Assembly (NCBI GenBank): GCA_038207625.1
Contig: JBBQZO010000002.1
Location: 186,001 to 250,000, forward strand
Length of the DNA: 64,000 bases
Direction: 5' to 3'
From: JBBQZO01 sp038207625
GTDB lineage: Bacteria > Pseudomonadota > Gammaproteobacteria > Burkholderiales > Burkholderiaceae_D
Of the stretch, positions 51,549 through 61,287 are shown one piece after another. A model generated the notes under the pieces. The model had not been told where the DNA came from and ran no database searches. It was given only the letters and a program-made list of their open reading frames with translations. Numbering within the stretch: the first letter of the stretch is position 1; every line of letters begins with the position of its first letter. The translations under genes and the position numbers were made by a program.

Positions 51549-52896
51549 AATCGCCATCAAGGTCAGCAACCTGGGCAAGTGCTACCAAATTTACCAGCAA
51601 CCCCATGACCGCCTGAAGCAGTCGATCTTTCCGCGCCTGCAACGCGCCGCCGGACTGGCGCCCAAGCAGTACTACCGCGAATTCTGGGCCCTCAACGACG
51701 TCTCGTTCGAAATCCGCAAAGGCCAGACGGTGGGCATCGTCGGGCGCAACGGCTGCGGCAAGTCGACGCTGCTGCAAATGATCTGCGGCACGCTCAATCC
51801 CAGCGCCGGCACGGTCGAGACGCACGGGCGCATTGCCGCCCTGCTCGAACTGGGCGCAGGCTTCAATCCCGAATTCACCGGACGGGAAAACGTCTACATG
51901 AACGCGGCCGTGTTAGGCCTGAGCAAACAGGAGATCGACGCACGCTACGACGACATCGTCGCCTTCGCCGACATCGGCGACTTTGTCGAGCGCGGCATCA
52001 AGACCTATTCGAGTGGCATGATGGTGCGCCTGGCGTTTGCCGTGATCGCCCACGTCGACGCCGACATCCTCGTCATCGACGAGGCGCTGGCGGTGGGCGA
52101 CGCGTTCTTCACGCAAAAATGCATGCGCTTCCTGCGCAACTTCATGAAGACCGGCACCGTGCTGTTCGTCAGCCACGACACGGCATCGGTGCGCAGCCTG
52201 TGCAGCGATGCCATCTGGATTGAACAGGGACGCGTCCTCGAGCAAGGCACGCCCAAGCTGGTGTGCGACCACTACCTCGAAGCGTTCTACGAGGCCCAGC
52301 AAGGCAAGAGCACCTCGACGCGTATCAAGGTGGCCGGCGCGCAGTCGGAGCCGGCGCAGGATCAGCGGCGCGACTTCATCAACGCCAGCAATTTGCGCAA
52401 CGACCTCGAACTGTTCGACTTCGACCCGGACGCCGCCTCGTTTGGCAAGGGCGGCGCCCAGATCACGGCGGTGCGCTTCCTGGACGCCGCCGAGCAGCCG
52501 CTCGCGTGGATTGTCGGCGGCGAGGATGTCATCCTGCGCGTGCACGCCAGCGCCCATCAAGGCCTCGATTCGCCCATCATCGGCTTCTACATCAAGGACA
52601 AGCTGGGACAGTCGCTGTTTGGCGACAACACCTGGCTCAACTACATGGATGTGCCGGTGCCATGTGCCGCCGGACAGCAAATCGTTGCCGATTTCGCCTT
52701 CCAGATGCCGCGCCTTGCCGCTGGCGAGTATTCGATCACCGTGGCGATCGCCAACGGCACCCAGCACGAGCATGTGCAACACCACTGGGTGCACGACGCC
52801 GTCAGTTTCAAGTCCGAGGCGACCAGCGTGGCCGGCGGCCTGATCGGCATTCCCATGAAACACATTACACTTGAAACCGTGGAGTCCCATGACTGA
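51538..52896 (+). CDS. wzt: ABC polysaccharide exporter ATPase with C-terminal sugar-binding domain (Wzt type)
   Basis: This 452-residue ATPase partners the permease upstream. Walker A (GIVGRNGCGKSTLLQM), signature (KTYSSGMMVRLAFAV) and Walker B (DILVIDEALAVGDAFF) are intact. Beyond about residue 285 a Wzt-type C-terminal domain follows (QITAVRFLDAAEQPLAWIVG, IIGFYIKDKLGQSLFGDNTW), which in O-antigen exporters recognises the modified non-reducing end of the chain. The ATG at 51538 overlaps the permease gene. The presence of this domain predicts a chain-terminating modification, possibly by the methyltransferase encoded next; that link is inference. Confidence 0.94.
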   Translation: MSSEIAIKVSNLGKCYQIYQQPHDRLKQSIFPRLQRAAGLAPKQYYREFWALNDVSFEIRKGQTVGIVGRNGCGKSTLLQMICGTLNPSAGTVETHGRIAALLELGAGFNPEFTGRENVYMNAAVLGLSKQEIDARYDDIVAFADIGDFVERGIKTYSSGMMVRLAFAVIAHVDADILVIDEALAVGDAFFTQKCMRFLRNFMKTGTVLFVSHDTASVRSLCSDAIWIEQGRVLEQGTPKLVCDHYLEAFYEAQQGKSTSTRIKVAGAQSEPAQDQRRDFINASNLRNDLELFDFDPDAASFGKGGAQITAVRFLDAAEQPLAWIVGGEDVILRVHASAHQGLDSPIIGFYIKDKLGQSLFGDNTWLNYMDVPVPCAAGQQIVADFAFQMPRLAAGEYSITVAIANGTQHEHVQHHWVHDAVSFKSEATSVAGGLIGIPMKHITLETVESHD

Positions 52897-54028
52897 CTTA
52901 AACCTAAGCCTGTTGCAGGCCGCCGATTTCGCGCCCGTGTCACTGCAAGCGCCGGACGCGTGGTGCGGCCATCTGCCGTTCGCCGCCTGGCTGATGCGAA
53001 CCTTGCGTCCGGCGGTGTTCGTCGAACTGGGCACCCATTCGGGCAACTCGTATTTCTCGTTCTGCCAGTCGGCGCGCGACGCTGACTTGGCCACCAAGTG
53101 CTATGCGGTCGACACCTGGCAGGGCGACGAGCATGCCGGCAACTACGGCGATGAGATTTTCCAGCAAGTGCACACGCACAACCAGTCGTACTACGCCGGC
53201 TTCTCGCGCCTGTTGAGAACCACGTTTGATGACGCCGCCACGAGCTTTAGCGACGCCTCGATCGACCTGCTGCACATCGACGGCCTGCACACCTACGAGG
53301 CGGTCAAACACGACTTCGAGACCTGGTTGCCGAAACTGGCGCCCGGCGCGATTGTGCTGTTTCACGATACCAACGTGCGCGAGCGCGGTTTCGGCGTCTG
53401 GCAACTGTGGGATGCCTTGCGCGCACGCTACCGCTGCCACCTCGAATTCGTGCATTCGCACGGTCTGGGAGTGTTACAGATCGATGGCGCGGCGCCGGGC
53501 CAGACGCCGGCGTGGCTAGAACCGGCGGGCGGGCAGCAGCAAGGGATCAAGAACTACTTCTCGGCGCTGGGCGCGCGTCAGTTGCTGCGCTATGAAGTGC
53601 GGCAAACCCATGGCGAGCTCGCGGCCGCGCGTGCGCACATCGTCCAGCGCGATGAGCAGATCGCGCAGCTGCATCAAAGTCTGGCCGACGTCAGCGTAAA
53701 ATTACATACTGCCAACCTTGCCCTGTGCGAACGCGACCCGTTGATCGCGCAATTGCACCAGGTCGTGGCGCAGACCAGTGAGCGACTGGACACGGCCAAT
53801 GCCGCCCTTGCCGAACGCGATCTGCTGATCGTCCAGTCGCAGCAGGATGTGGCCGTCGCAGGTTTGGCGTTGCACAACGCCAATGCCGCCTTGACCGAGC
53901 GGGACGCGCTGCTCGCACAGTCGCAGCAGAGCGTTGCCGATCTCGGTGCGCAGTTGCAGGCAGCCCTGTCCAGCTTGGCCGAACGGGACGACAAGACTGC
54001 CAAGGTATGGCAGGCATTCCAAGGCTAA
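52889..54028 (+). CDS. SAM-dependent methyltransferase with repetitive coiled-coil tail
   Basis: This is a 379-residue protein. Residues 1-220 form a class I methyltransferase of the Methyltransf_24 type (FVELGTHSGNSYFSFCQSAR, then IDLLHIDGLHTYEAVKHDF and GAIVLFHDTNVRERG). Residues 230-375 consist of about five repeats of a 29-residue unit, L-x-E-R-D-x-L-I-A-Q-x-Q-Q-x-V-A..L-x-x-A-N-A-A-L, predicted to form a long coiled coil. The ATG at 52889 overlaps the wzt stop. Coiled-coil tails on chain-terminating methyltransferases such as WbdD act as molecular rulers of O-antigen length; the same role here is an attractive inference. Confidence 0.88.
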   Translation: MTDLNLSLLQAADFAPVSLQAPDAWCGHLPFAAWLMRTLRPAVFVELGTHSGNSYFSFCQSARDADLATKCYAVDTWQGDEHAGNYGDEIFQQVHTHNQSYYAGFSRLLRTTFDDAATSFSDASIDLLHIDGLHTYEAVKHDFETWLPKLAPGAIVLFHDTNVRERGFGVWQLWDALRARYRCHLEFVHSHGLGVLQIDGAAPGQTPAWLEPAGGQQQGIKNYFSALGARQLLRYEVRQTHGELAAARAHIVQRDEQIAQLHQSLADVSVKLHTANLALCERDPLIAQLHQVVAQTSERLDTANAALAERDLLIVQSQQDVAVAGLALHNANAALTERDALLAQSQQSVADLGAQLQAALSSLAERDDKTAKVWQAFQG

Positions 54029-54350
54029 AGTTATTTCGCGCGCAAATTAATTGTACAATGAGTAAAGTTGCAATTTGCCGCAGTTAGGAAAAGCACGTTC
54101 CGCATCGCGTTTTCCGCTCGTGCGCATCAGTTTTAGCCGATCGAATTTCCCGCATTGCGGGGCGGCGCGATGAGCCAGGCAAAACGCTGTCAACGCCTGT
54201 CCTTGGCAGCAACCGTCCCCTTGTCGTGCCGTGATCGCCTCGACTGGTCGCCTGACCTGCCCGGATGGTGCCGCCGCGCAGACGGCATCGTTGCGTCTGC
54301 AACAGCGTTGTGTTTCGTTAAATGGTCGTTGAGATCTTAAAGTGGGTACC
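54029..54350. other. Intergenic region inside the polysaccharide locus
   Basis: No gene is supported. A TACAAT box near 54053 with a weak upstream element suggests a promoter for the following operon. A small frame starting at 54058 ends after nine codons. Confidence 0.45.
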
Positions 54351-56597
54351 ATGAATTCCGAGTTCAATGAAGTAGATTATTTAAAAATCCACCGGGACGT
54401 CGCCATCGCCGTGGAGGCAAAGCTGTTCGCCTCCGGCATGGAGCATTTCCAACAAGTGGGTCGCCAGGAAGGGCGCACGTGCGACTATGCCGTGCTGCTT
54501 GACCAGCTGGTGCTGGTCGCCGCCGAGGGCAAGACCAAGGCTGCCCAGCGCGAACTCGAAAACGCCGCGCTGCGCCAGACCATCGCCGAACTGCGCGCCT
54601 CGACCAGCTGGCGGATCACGGCGCCAGTGCGGCAATTGGGCCGGCTCGCACGGACAGTGACAGCCGGCGTGCCATTCTGGCGCAAGCTCGCTGCGCTACG
54701 CGCGGTGCTGCTGCGTCTGCTGCGCGAGCAGTCCCTGCCGGTGCTGGCCATGCGCGCGCTGCGCGTGTGGCGCCGGGAAGGCCTGGGCGGCATCAAGGCG
54801 CGCGTGCGCCAGCAGCATTACGTCGCCATGCTCGACGATGCTGGGTCCGGCGCGACGCCGGCAAGCCTGGGGTTCGCGCTGGAACCGGCCGCGCTGGTGC
54901 GCGACCAGGCGGGCCGTTTTTCGCTGGCGCCGGTCGCGCGCGGCTACACCTACGTCGAGCCGCAGCGCCCGCCCGATCTGACGGCGCGCCTGAGCGCAAT
55001 CGCCTCGGCGCCGCGTTTCTCGATCGTTGTCCCGGTGTACAACACCACGCCGGCGCTGCTCGCCGCCGTGCTCAGCTCCGTACAGGGGCAATGGTATCCG
55101 CACTGGGAACTGATCCTGGCCGACGATGCGAGTCCGAATCGCGAAACCCAGGCTGCGCTGGGCGCCATTTCCCATCCAAACATCAAGCTGTTGCGGCTGG
55201 CAAGCAATGAAGGCATCGCCGGCGCCACCAACGCGGCGTTGGCTGCGGCACAGGGCGATTTCGTGGTATTCATGGATCACGATGACGAATTGACCGTTGA
55301 CTGCCTGTATGAACTGGCCTTGTGCATCGAGCGCGATCAGCCCGATTTCATCTACAGCGACGAAGACAAGCTCAACGAGCAGGGCGAGTACATCCAACCC
55401 CATTTCAAGCCGTCCTGGTCGCCGGACACGATGATGAGCACCATGTACACCTGCCATGTCTCGTGCGTGCGGCGCAGCCTGCTCGCCCAGGTAGGCGGCC
55501 TGCGCAGCCAGTTCGACGGTTGCCAGGACTGGGATTTCGTGCTGCGTGTGGCCGAACACACGACGCGCATCAGCCACGTGGCAAAAGTGTTGTACCACTG
55601 GCGCATCATTCCCGGCTCGGTGGCGGCCGAAATCGGCGCCAAGCCTTACGTACTGGAAGCATCGCGTCGGGTTCGCCAGGACGCGCTGGAGCGCCGCGGC
55701 CACGGCGGCAGCGTGGAAGCGGTAAGCCAGGTGCAGGGATATTTCCGGGTCAATTACCACCTGCGCGGCACGCCGCTGGTGTCGATCATCATCCCAACCC
55801 GCGACAATGGCGAGGTGCTGCGCCGCTGCATCGACTCGATCCACCAAAAGAGCAGCTACCGCCACTTCGAGATCATCGTCCTCGACAATGGCTCTGTGGC
55901 GCCGGCCACCCTGGCCTACCTGCAGCAACTCGCTCAGGGCGATCAGGCCCGTGTGATCGTGCACGATGCGCCGTTCAATTTTTCTGAACTGAACAACATC
56001 GGCGTTGCCCATTCGAACGGGGAACTGCTGCTGTTTCTCAACGACGACACCGAGGTGCTGTGCGCGGACTGGCTCGAACGCATGGGCGGCTATGCGCAAC
56101 TGCCACACATCGGCGCGGTGGGCGCAAAACTGCTGTACCCCGGTGGTAGCGAGATTCAGCACGTCGGCGTGCTCAACCTGCCCGACGGGCCAATGCATGC
56201 GTTCTTGCGCCATCCCAGCGAGCAACCCGGTTACTTCATGCGCAATCTGTTGGAATACAACTGGCTGGCCGTCACCGGTGCCTGCCTGATGATGGAGACG
56301 GCCAAATTCAAGGCCATCGGCCAGTTCGACACCAGCTTTCCGGTCGCCTACAACGATGTGGACCTGTGTTTCCGCAGCGCCTCGGCCGGTCTGTACAACG
56401 TCGTGTGCGCGGCCGTGACGCTGATCCACCATGAATCGCTCAGCCGAGGCATGGACCATGTCGACAGCGCCAAGATGGCGCGCCTGACGCGCGACCTGAG
56501 CAGGCTGTATGAGACCCATCCGGTCTATTTCCAGGCCGATCCCTTCCATAATCCCAATCTCCATCCGCGCGGATTGAACTTCGAGGTCCCATGCTGA
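54351..56597 (+). CDS. Two-domain GT2 glycosyltransferase
   Basis: This is a 748-residue protein. The first 200 residues are helical, including the ELRASTSWRITAPVRQLGR motif seen before GT domains in many O-antigen enzymes. GT2 domain 1 (about 215-440) contains FSIVVPVYNTTPALLAAVLS, LADDASPNRET and VVFMDHDDELTVD. GT2 domain 2 (about 475-730) contains VSIIIPTRDNGEVLRRCIDS and LLLFLNDDTEVLCADWLERM. Both appear to keep acidic metal sites, so it may add two different sugars. An in-frame GTG at 54342 is an alternative start. It overlaps the next gene by 7 bases. Confidence 0.92.
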   Translation: MNSEFNEVDYLKIHRDVAIAVEAKLFASGMEHFQQVGRQEGRTCDYAVLLDQLVLVAAEGKTKAAQRELENAALRQTIAELRASTSWRITAPVRQLGRLARTVTAGVPFWRKLAALRAVLLRLLREQSLPVLAMRALRVWRREGLGGIKARVRQQHYVAMLDDAGSGATPASLGFALEPAALVRDQAGRFSLAPVARGYTYVEPQRPPDLTARLSAIASAPRFSIVVPVYNTTPALLAAVLSSVQGQWYPHWELILADDASPNRETQAALGAISHPNIKLLRLASNEGIAGATNAALAAAQGDFVVFMDHDDELTVDCLYELALCIERDQPDFIYSDEDKLNEQGEYIQPHFKPSWSPDTMMSTMYTCHVSCVRRSLLAQVGGLRSQFDGCQDWDFVLRVAEHTTRISHVAKVLYHWRIIPGSVAAEIGAKPYVLEASRRVRQDALERRGHGGSVEAVSQVQGYFRVNYHLRGTPLVSIIIPTRDNGEVLRRCIDSIHQKSSYRHFEIIVLDNGSVAPATLAYLQQLAQGDQARVIVHDAPFNFSELNNIGVAHSNGELLLFLNDDTEVLCADWLERMGGYAQLPHIGAVGAKLLYPGGSEIQHVGVLNLPDGPMHAFLRHPSEQPGYFMRNLLEYNWLAVTGACLMMETAKFKAIGQFDTSFPVAYNDVDLCFRSASAGLYNVVCAAVTLIHHESLSRGMDHVDSAKMARLTRDLSRLYETHPVYFQADPFHNPNLHPRGLNFEVPC

Positions 56598-58426
56598 TGC
56601 ATATGAATCCGGCACCTGTGCGTGCGCCTGCCGCGCCACTGGTCTACAGCTCAAGCGAGCTCGACGCGTTGCTGGCGCGCGCGGCGGCCGTCTCCTTCGA
56701 TTTTTTCGACACCTTGTTCATCCGGCCGCTGGCCCACCCGGAGCACGCCTTCGATATCCTGGCGCGTCGCTTCGGCATGCCCGACTTCCGCAGCCGGCGC
56801 GCCGCCGCGCAAAGCGAAGCGTTCCGGCGCATGAGCGCCGCCGGCCGCAAGGAAATCACGCTCACCGACATCTACGCCTGCTTCGTCGAGAACGGCGTGG
56901 CACGCGCCGACTTGATGCACGCCGAGTTCGCGCTTGAACTGGCGCTGGTCGAGCCCAATCCCGAATTGCTGGACCTGTTTGCTGGCCTGCTGGCGTCGGG
57001 CAAGCCGGTGGTGATCACGTCGGACATGTATTTATCGGAGGACTTCTTCCGCGCCGCGCTGCGTCCGTACGGTTGGGACCACCTGCCACTGTTCATCTCG
57101 GCCGACCGCAATGCAACCAAGCGCGACAGTGGCGCGCTATTTGACGTCGCCGCCGCCCAACTCGGGCTGCCCGCCGGCGAGATCCTGCACATTGGCGACA
57201 ATCTGCTGGCCGACGTCACGCGTGCGCGCGAAAAGGGTTGGCTCGCGCATCACTACCGCGCCAGGCACGTTCCCGGCACCGAGGCAAACAAGGACGCCAC
57301 GCTATCGCTGGCGCTGGCCCAGGGCCTGCTGTGCACCAGCGCGCGCGCGATCGGGCCCGGCTCGTTCGAGGAACTCGGCTACGCCTACGGCGGGCCGGCC
57401 AACCTGGGCTTTCTCGAGTGGATCGCCGAGCGCGCCCGCGTCGACGCCGTCGAGCACGTGTTGTTCCTCTCGCGCGACGGCTATGCGATGGAGCGTATTG
57501 CGCGCGCCCATCCGGACATCGGCCTGCCCGCCAGCAGCTACTTCCTCGGTTCGCGCACGGCCTACACGATGGCGTCCATGCGGCCCGACAATTTCACCGA
57601 GTTCCTGCCGTTCCTGCTGTCGGGCTCGGACGGCCTGGCCCCGCACGAAGTGCTCGAGCGGGTTGGCGTGACGCCACCGGCACCGCAGATCATGGGTGAT
57701 CTGGGACTGGGCGCCGAGGTGCGCATCGGCGCGGCCGTCCGCGCCAAGTTGAGCAGCTTCCTGTACGCCTACCGCTGGGAAATCCTGAAAGTGTGCCAGC
57801 GCAACCGGCGCGCGCTGTACCGCTACCTGCGCCAGATTGGCCTCAAGGACGGCAGCAAGGTGGCGCTGGTCGATGTTGGCTGGAGCGGCACCAGCCAGGA
57901 AGCGTTCGAAATGGCGACCGCGCCGCTGATGCGCCTGGACGTGGTCGGTTACTTTTTCTGTCTGGCCGACACGCCCGAACGCCGGCGCCGCGAATCGACC
58001 CAGCGCATGGTGGCGATGGTCGACGCGGCCAGCACCTCGGCAGCGACGGTGGCCGGCGTGCACGCCAACCGCGTGTCGGCCGAGCTGTTCTTTTCGGCCC
58101 CGCACAGCTCCGTGATCGGCCTGCAGGATGGCCGCGCCGGCGTCGAGGCCGTGCTCGACGCCGGACGCGGCAACACCAGCGCGCTATCGTCCACCGCCCA
58201 GCAAGTATGCGACGGCGTGGAAGCGTTCGCCGGCCACTATCTGGCGCTGCGCCGCCGCCTCGATGTGCGCGCCACGCCGCTGCAGACGGCCTGGCCTTTG
58301 ATCGCCCTGCTCAGCGAGTCGGGCGGCAAGGCCCACGCGCTGCTCGGCCAGGTGAAGAACTTCGACACCTGGGGCAGTTCGTGCAATCACGAACTGGCCC
58401 AGCGCGACTATCCGCGCGCGCCATGA
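56591..58426 (+). CDS. HAD-family protein of the polysaccharide locus
   Basis: This is a 611-residue protein. Residues 30-220 form a HAD-type domain with motif I FDFFDTLFIR, motif II VVITSDMYLSEDFF and motif IV EILHIGDNLLADVTRA, so phosphatase or related activity is possible. The remaining 390 residues (HVLFLSRDGYAMERIARAHP, VALVDVGWSGTSQEAFEMA) form the large C-terminal region seen in a family of HAD-like proteins from surface-polysaccharide clusters, with unknown substrate. Three closely spaced ATG codons (56591, 56597, 56603) could be the start. No signal peptide or membrane segment. Confidence 0.85.
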   Translation: MLMHMNPAPVRAPAAPLVYSSSELDALLARAAAVSFDFFDTLFIRPLAHPEHAFDILARRFGMPDFRSRRAAAQSEAFRRMSAAGRKEITLTDIYACFVENGVARADLMHAEFALELALVEPNPELLDLFAGLLASGKPVVITSDMYLSEDFFRAALRPYGWDHLPLFISADRNATKRDSGALFDVAAAQLGLPAGEILHIGDNLLADVTRAREKGWLAHHYRARHVPGTEANKDATLSLALAQGLLCTSARAIGPGSFEELGYAYGGPANLGFLEWIAERARVDAVEHVLFLSRDGYAMERIARAHPDIGLPASSYFLGSRTAYTMASMRPDNFTEFLPFLLSGSDGLAPHEVLERVGVTPPAPQIMGDLGLGAEVRIGAAVRAKLSSFLYAYRWEILKVCQRNRRALYRYLRQIGLKDGSKVALVDVGWSGTSQEAFEMATAPLMRLDVVGYFFCLADTPERRRRESTQRMVAMVDAASTSAATVAGVHANRVSAELFFSAPHSSVIGLQDGRAGVEAVLDAGRGNTSALSSTAQQVCDGVEAFAGHYLALRRRLDVRATPLQTAWPLIALLSESGGKAHALLGQVKNFDTWGSSCNHELAQRDYPRAP

Positions 58427-58561
58427 ACGCGCCGGGCATATGCGTCGAACCGATTGCAACGATTGAACCTTCCTATTTTTTCTCGAGAATGCATTTTGAA
58501 CGATATCCTCAGTGGTGGCCCGTTTGAATAAAACCACCCGCCGTTGCGTCAAGGAGTGCGC

Positions 58562-59995
58562 GTGAACGCACTCCCGCTGATCGTCGATCTTGACGGCACC
58601 TTGATCCACACCGACATGCTGCACGAATCGGCGCTGCGCATGCTGCGCGACAATCCGGCGCGGGTGCTGCAGATCCCCTATTTTCTAGCGCACGGCAAGG
58701 CGGTGCTCAAACGCCATCTGGCCCGCAACGGCGAATTCGACGTCGCCTCGCTGCCCTACAACGAGGCGCTGATGCCCTGGCTGCGCGAGCAGCGCGCGGG
58801 CGGACGCACGCTGATCCTGTGCACCGCCACCGACCTTCGCATCGCCAATGCGATCGCCGCCCACCTCGACCTGTTCGACGACGTCATGGCCAGCGACGGA
58901 CAGGTCAACCTGGCCGGCCCCAACAAGGCGGCCGCGCTGGTGGCGCGTTTTGGCAAATCGGGCTTCGACTATGCCGGCAATTCGTCGGCCGACCTGCCGG
59001 TATGGCAGTGCGCGCGGCGCGCCGTCGTCGTCAATGCCTCGCCCGAACTGGCCAGGCGCGCGGCCGCTTGTTGCGATGTCGAGCGCAGCTATCCGGCGCC
59101 CGCCGCCGGTCTGACGGCGTGGCGCCGGGTGCTGCGCGTGCACCAATGGCTGAAAAACCTGCTGCTGTTCGTGCCCCTGCTGGCCGCACACCAGGTGGCC
59201 AACCCGGCCAACTGGATGCCGCTGATGATGGCGTTCATCGCCTTTAGCTTGTGCGCCTCGTCGGTCTACATCGCCAATGACCTGCTCGACCTGGAGAGCG
59301 ACCGCCTGCATACGCGCAAGCGCAAGCGCCCGTTCGCCAGCGGTCAAGTGCCGGCCTGGATGGGGGTGCTGTGCGCGCCCGTGCTGTTATTGGCCAGCGC
59401 CGCCATCGCCTGGCAGGTGGGCGGCGCCTTCTTTCCGTGGCTGGCCGGCTACTTCCTGCTCACGTGCGCGTATTCGTGGGGCCTGAAACGCCTGATGCTG
59501 ATCGATTGCCTGGCGCTGGCCGTGCTGTACACGCTGCGCATCATCGCCGGCGCGGCCGCGCTGAGCATGCCGCTGTCGCTGTGGTTGCTCGCTTTCTCGG
59601 GCTTCCTGTTCCTTTCACTGGCGTTCGTGAAACGCTATGCCGAGTTGCAGGTGCAAGTGCTCAGCGGTAAGCAGAAAGTCCACGGACGCGGCTATTTCAC
59701 CTCGGACGCGCCGCTGATCCAGATGATGGGCGTGTGCTCGGGCTATTCGGCAGTACTGGTGCTGGCGCTGTATCTGAACAGCGATGTCGTGGCCACGCTC
59801 TACCAGCAACCACAGCTGGTCTGGGGCACGGTTCCCGTCATGCTGTTCTGGGTCAGTTCGATGTGGATGCAGGCGCACCGCGGCCAGATGCATGACGACC
59901 CGCTGGTGTTCGCCGTCAAAGACAAGGCCAGCCTGCTGGCCGGCGTGTGCTTCGCCGCCGTGCTGGCGCTGGGCACGGCGGGCCTGCCGTGGTAG
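58562..59995 (+). CDS. HAD-UbiA fusion, polyprenyl-phosphate phosphoribosyl transferase type
   Basis: This is a 477-residue fusion. The N-terminal 185 residues are a HAD phosphatase (LIVDLDGTLIHTDML, LILCTATDLRIANA, DYAGNSSADLPVW). The C-terminal UbiA-type membrane transferase (about 195-477, eight or nine helices) has the metal-binding motif YIANDLLDLESDRLH, then KRKRPFASGQ. In mycobacteria, Rv3806c (UbiA) transfers phosphoribose to decaprenyl phosphate and a separate phosphatase removes the 5'-phosphate; the HAD domain may supply that step here. AAGGAG precedes the GTG at 58562. Its stop overlaps the DprE1-like gene. Substrate is inferred from context. Confidence 0.88.
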   Translation: MNALPLIVDLDGTLIHTDMLHESALRMLRDNPARVLQIPYFLAHGKAVLKRHLARNGEFDVASLPYNEALMPWLREQRAGGRTLILCTATDLRIANAIAAHLDLFDDVMASDGQVNLAGPNKAAALVARFGKSGFDYAGNSSADLPVWQCARRAVVVNASPELARRAAACCDVERSYPAPAAGLTAWRRVLRVHQWLKNLLLFVPLLAAHQVANPANWMPLMMAFIAFSLCASSVYIANDLLDLESDRLHTRKRKRPFASGQVPAWMGVLCAPVLLLASAAIAWQVGGAFFPWLAGYFLLTCAYSWGLKRLMLIDCLALAVLYTLRIIAGAAALSMPLSLWLLAFSGFLFLSLAFVKRYAELQVQVLSGKQKVHGRGYFTSDAPLIQMMGVCSGYSAVLVLALYLNSDVVATLYQQPQLVWGTVPVMLFWVSSMWMQAHRGQMHDDPLVFAVKDKASLLAGVCFAAVLALGTAGLPW

Positions 59996-61284
59996 CGGTC
60001 GCCTCGTGGGGGCGGCTGGGCAGCGCCGAGCATGAGCTGCGCGCGCTGTCCGACCGTGCCCAAGTGGCGCGTCAATTGCGCGCCACACTACCGGGCATCG
60101 CACACGGCATGGGACGCAGCTACGGCGACGTGTGCCTGAACCCGGGCGGTGTGCTGTGGCACACCACGGCGCTGGACCGTTTCATCAGCTTCGACCAGCA
60201 CACTGGCATCCTGCGCTGCGAGGCGGGAGTGCTGCTGCGCGACATCCAGCGCCTGGCGATCCCGCGCGGCTGGATGCTGCCGGTCACGCCGGGCACCCAG
60301 CTCGTCACCGTCGGCGGCGCCATCGCCAACGACGTGCATGGCAAGAACCACCACGCGGTCGGTTCATTCGGCGACCATGTGCGCTACCTGGAACTGCTGC
60401 GCACCGACGGCACCCGCATCGCCTGCGGACCGGCACTGCAAGCCGAATGGTTCGCCGCCACGGTCGGCGGGCTGGGCCTGACGGGCGTCATCTGCGTCGC
60501 TGAAATCGCGCTGCGCCCGATCGCCGGTCCATGGCTGTCGACCGAAACGCTGCCGTATGCCAATCTGGACGAATTCTTCCAGCTGGCCGACGCATCCGAG
60601 GCCGATTGGGAACACACGGTGTCGTGGATCGACTGCCTGTCAGGCATCGGGCGCGGCGTATTCATGCGCGCCAACCCGGCAGTTGGCCAGGATCGCCCGG
60701 CGCCGTCCGGCCGGCAGCGTAGCATGCCCTTCGTACCGCCCGTTTCGCTGGTCAACCAATTCTCGCTGCGGCCCTTCAACTGGGCCTATTACCAGCTCCA
60801 GCAGTGGCACGCCGGCAAGGGCGAGGCGCACTATGAGCAGTTTTTCTATCCACTGGATAATCTGCACCAGTGGAACCGCATGTACGGTCCACGCGGCTTT
60901 TACCAATACCAAAGCGTGGTGCCGCGCGCGCTCGGGCACGACGCGGTCAAGGCCATGCTGGGCGCCATCGCACACAGCGGTGAAGGCTCCTTCCTGGCCG
61001 TACTGAAAACGTTTGGCCAGCGCCAGTCGTTGGGCATGCTCAGCTTCCCGCAACCGGGCGTGACGCTGGCGCTGGACTTTCCAAACCGCGGCGCGCCCAC
61101 GCTACGCCTGTTCGAACGTCTCGACGCCATCGTGCGCGAGGCCGGCGGCCGGATCTACATGGCCAAAGACGCGCGCATGCCGCGTGCATTGTTCGAGGCC
61201 GGCTATCCGCGCCTCGCCGAATTTTTGCAATACCGCGATGCTGGCATCAGTTCTGCCATGTCGCGCCGCTTGATGGGGAATTAA
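59989..61284 (+). CDS. DprE1-like FAD-dependent oxidase
   Basis: This 431-residue enzyme is similar to decaprenylphosphoryl-ribofuranose 2'-oxidase. The FAD-binding domain (IAHGMGRSYGDVCLNPGGV, PVTPGTQLVTVGGAIANDVH, GKNHHAVGSFGDHVRYLELL) and a C-terminal substrate domain (LYQ-type segment FYQYQSVVPRALGHDAVKAM) are present. The family oxidises the 2'-hydroxyl of polyprenyl-phospho-ribose as the first half of epimerisation to the arabinose form. The GTG at 59989 is chosen because it overlaps the upstream stop by seven bases. Coupled gene order with the UbiA- and SDR-type genes strongly supports the pathway. Confidence 0.9.
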   Translation: MVAVASWGRLGSAEHELRALSDRAQVARQLRATLPGIAHGMGRSYGDVCLNPGGVLWHTTALDRFISFDQHTGILRCEAGVLLRDIQRLAIPRGWMLPVTPGTQLVTVGGAIANDVHGKNHHAVGSFGDHVRYLELLRTDGTRIACGPALQAEWFAATVGGLGLTGVICVAEIALRPIAGPWLSTETLPYANLDEFFQLADASEADWEHTVSWIDCLSGIGRGVFMRANPAVGQDRPAPSGRQRSMPFVPPVSLVNQFSLRPFNWAYYQLQQWHAGKGEAHYEQFFYPLDNLHQWNRMYGPRGFYQYQSVVPRALGHDAVKAMLGAIAHSGEGSFLAVLKTFGQRQSLGMLSFPQPGVTLALDFPNRGAPTLRLFERLDAIVREAGGRIYMAKDARMPRALFEAGYPRLAEFLQYRDAGISSAMSRRLMGN

Positions 61285-61287
61285 ATC

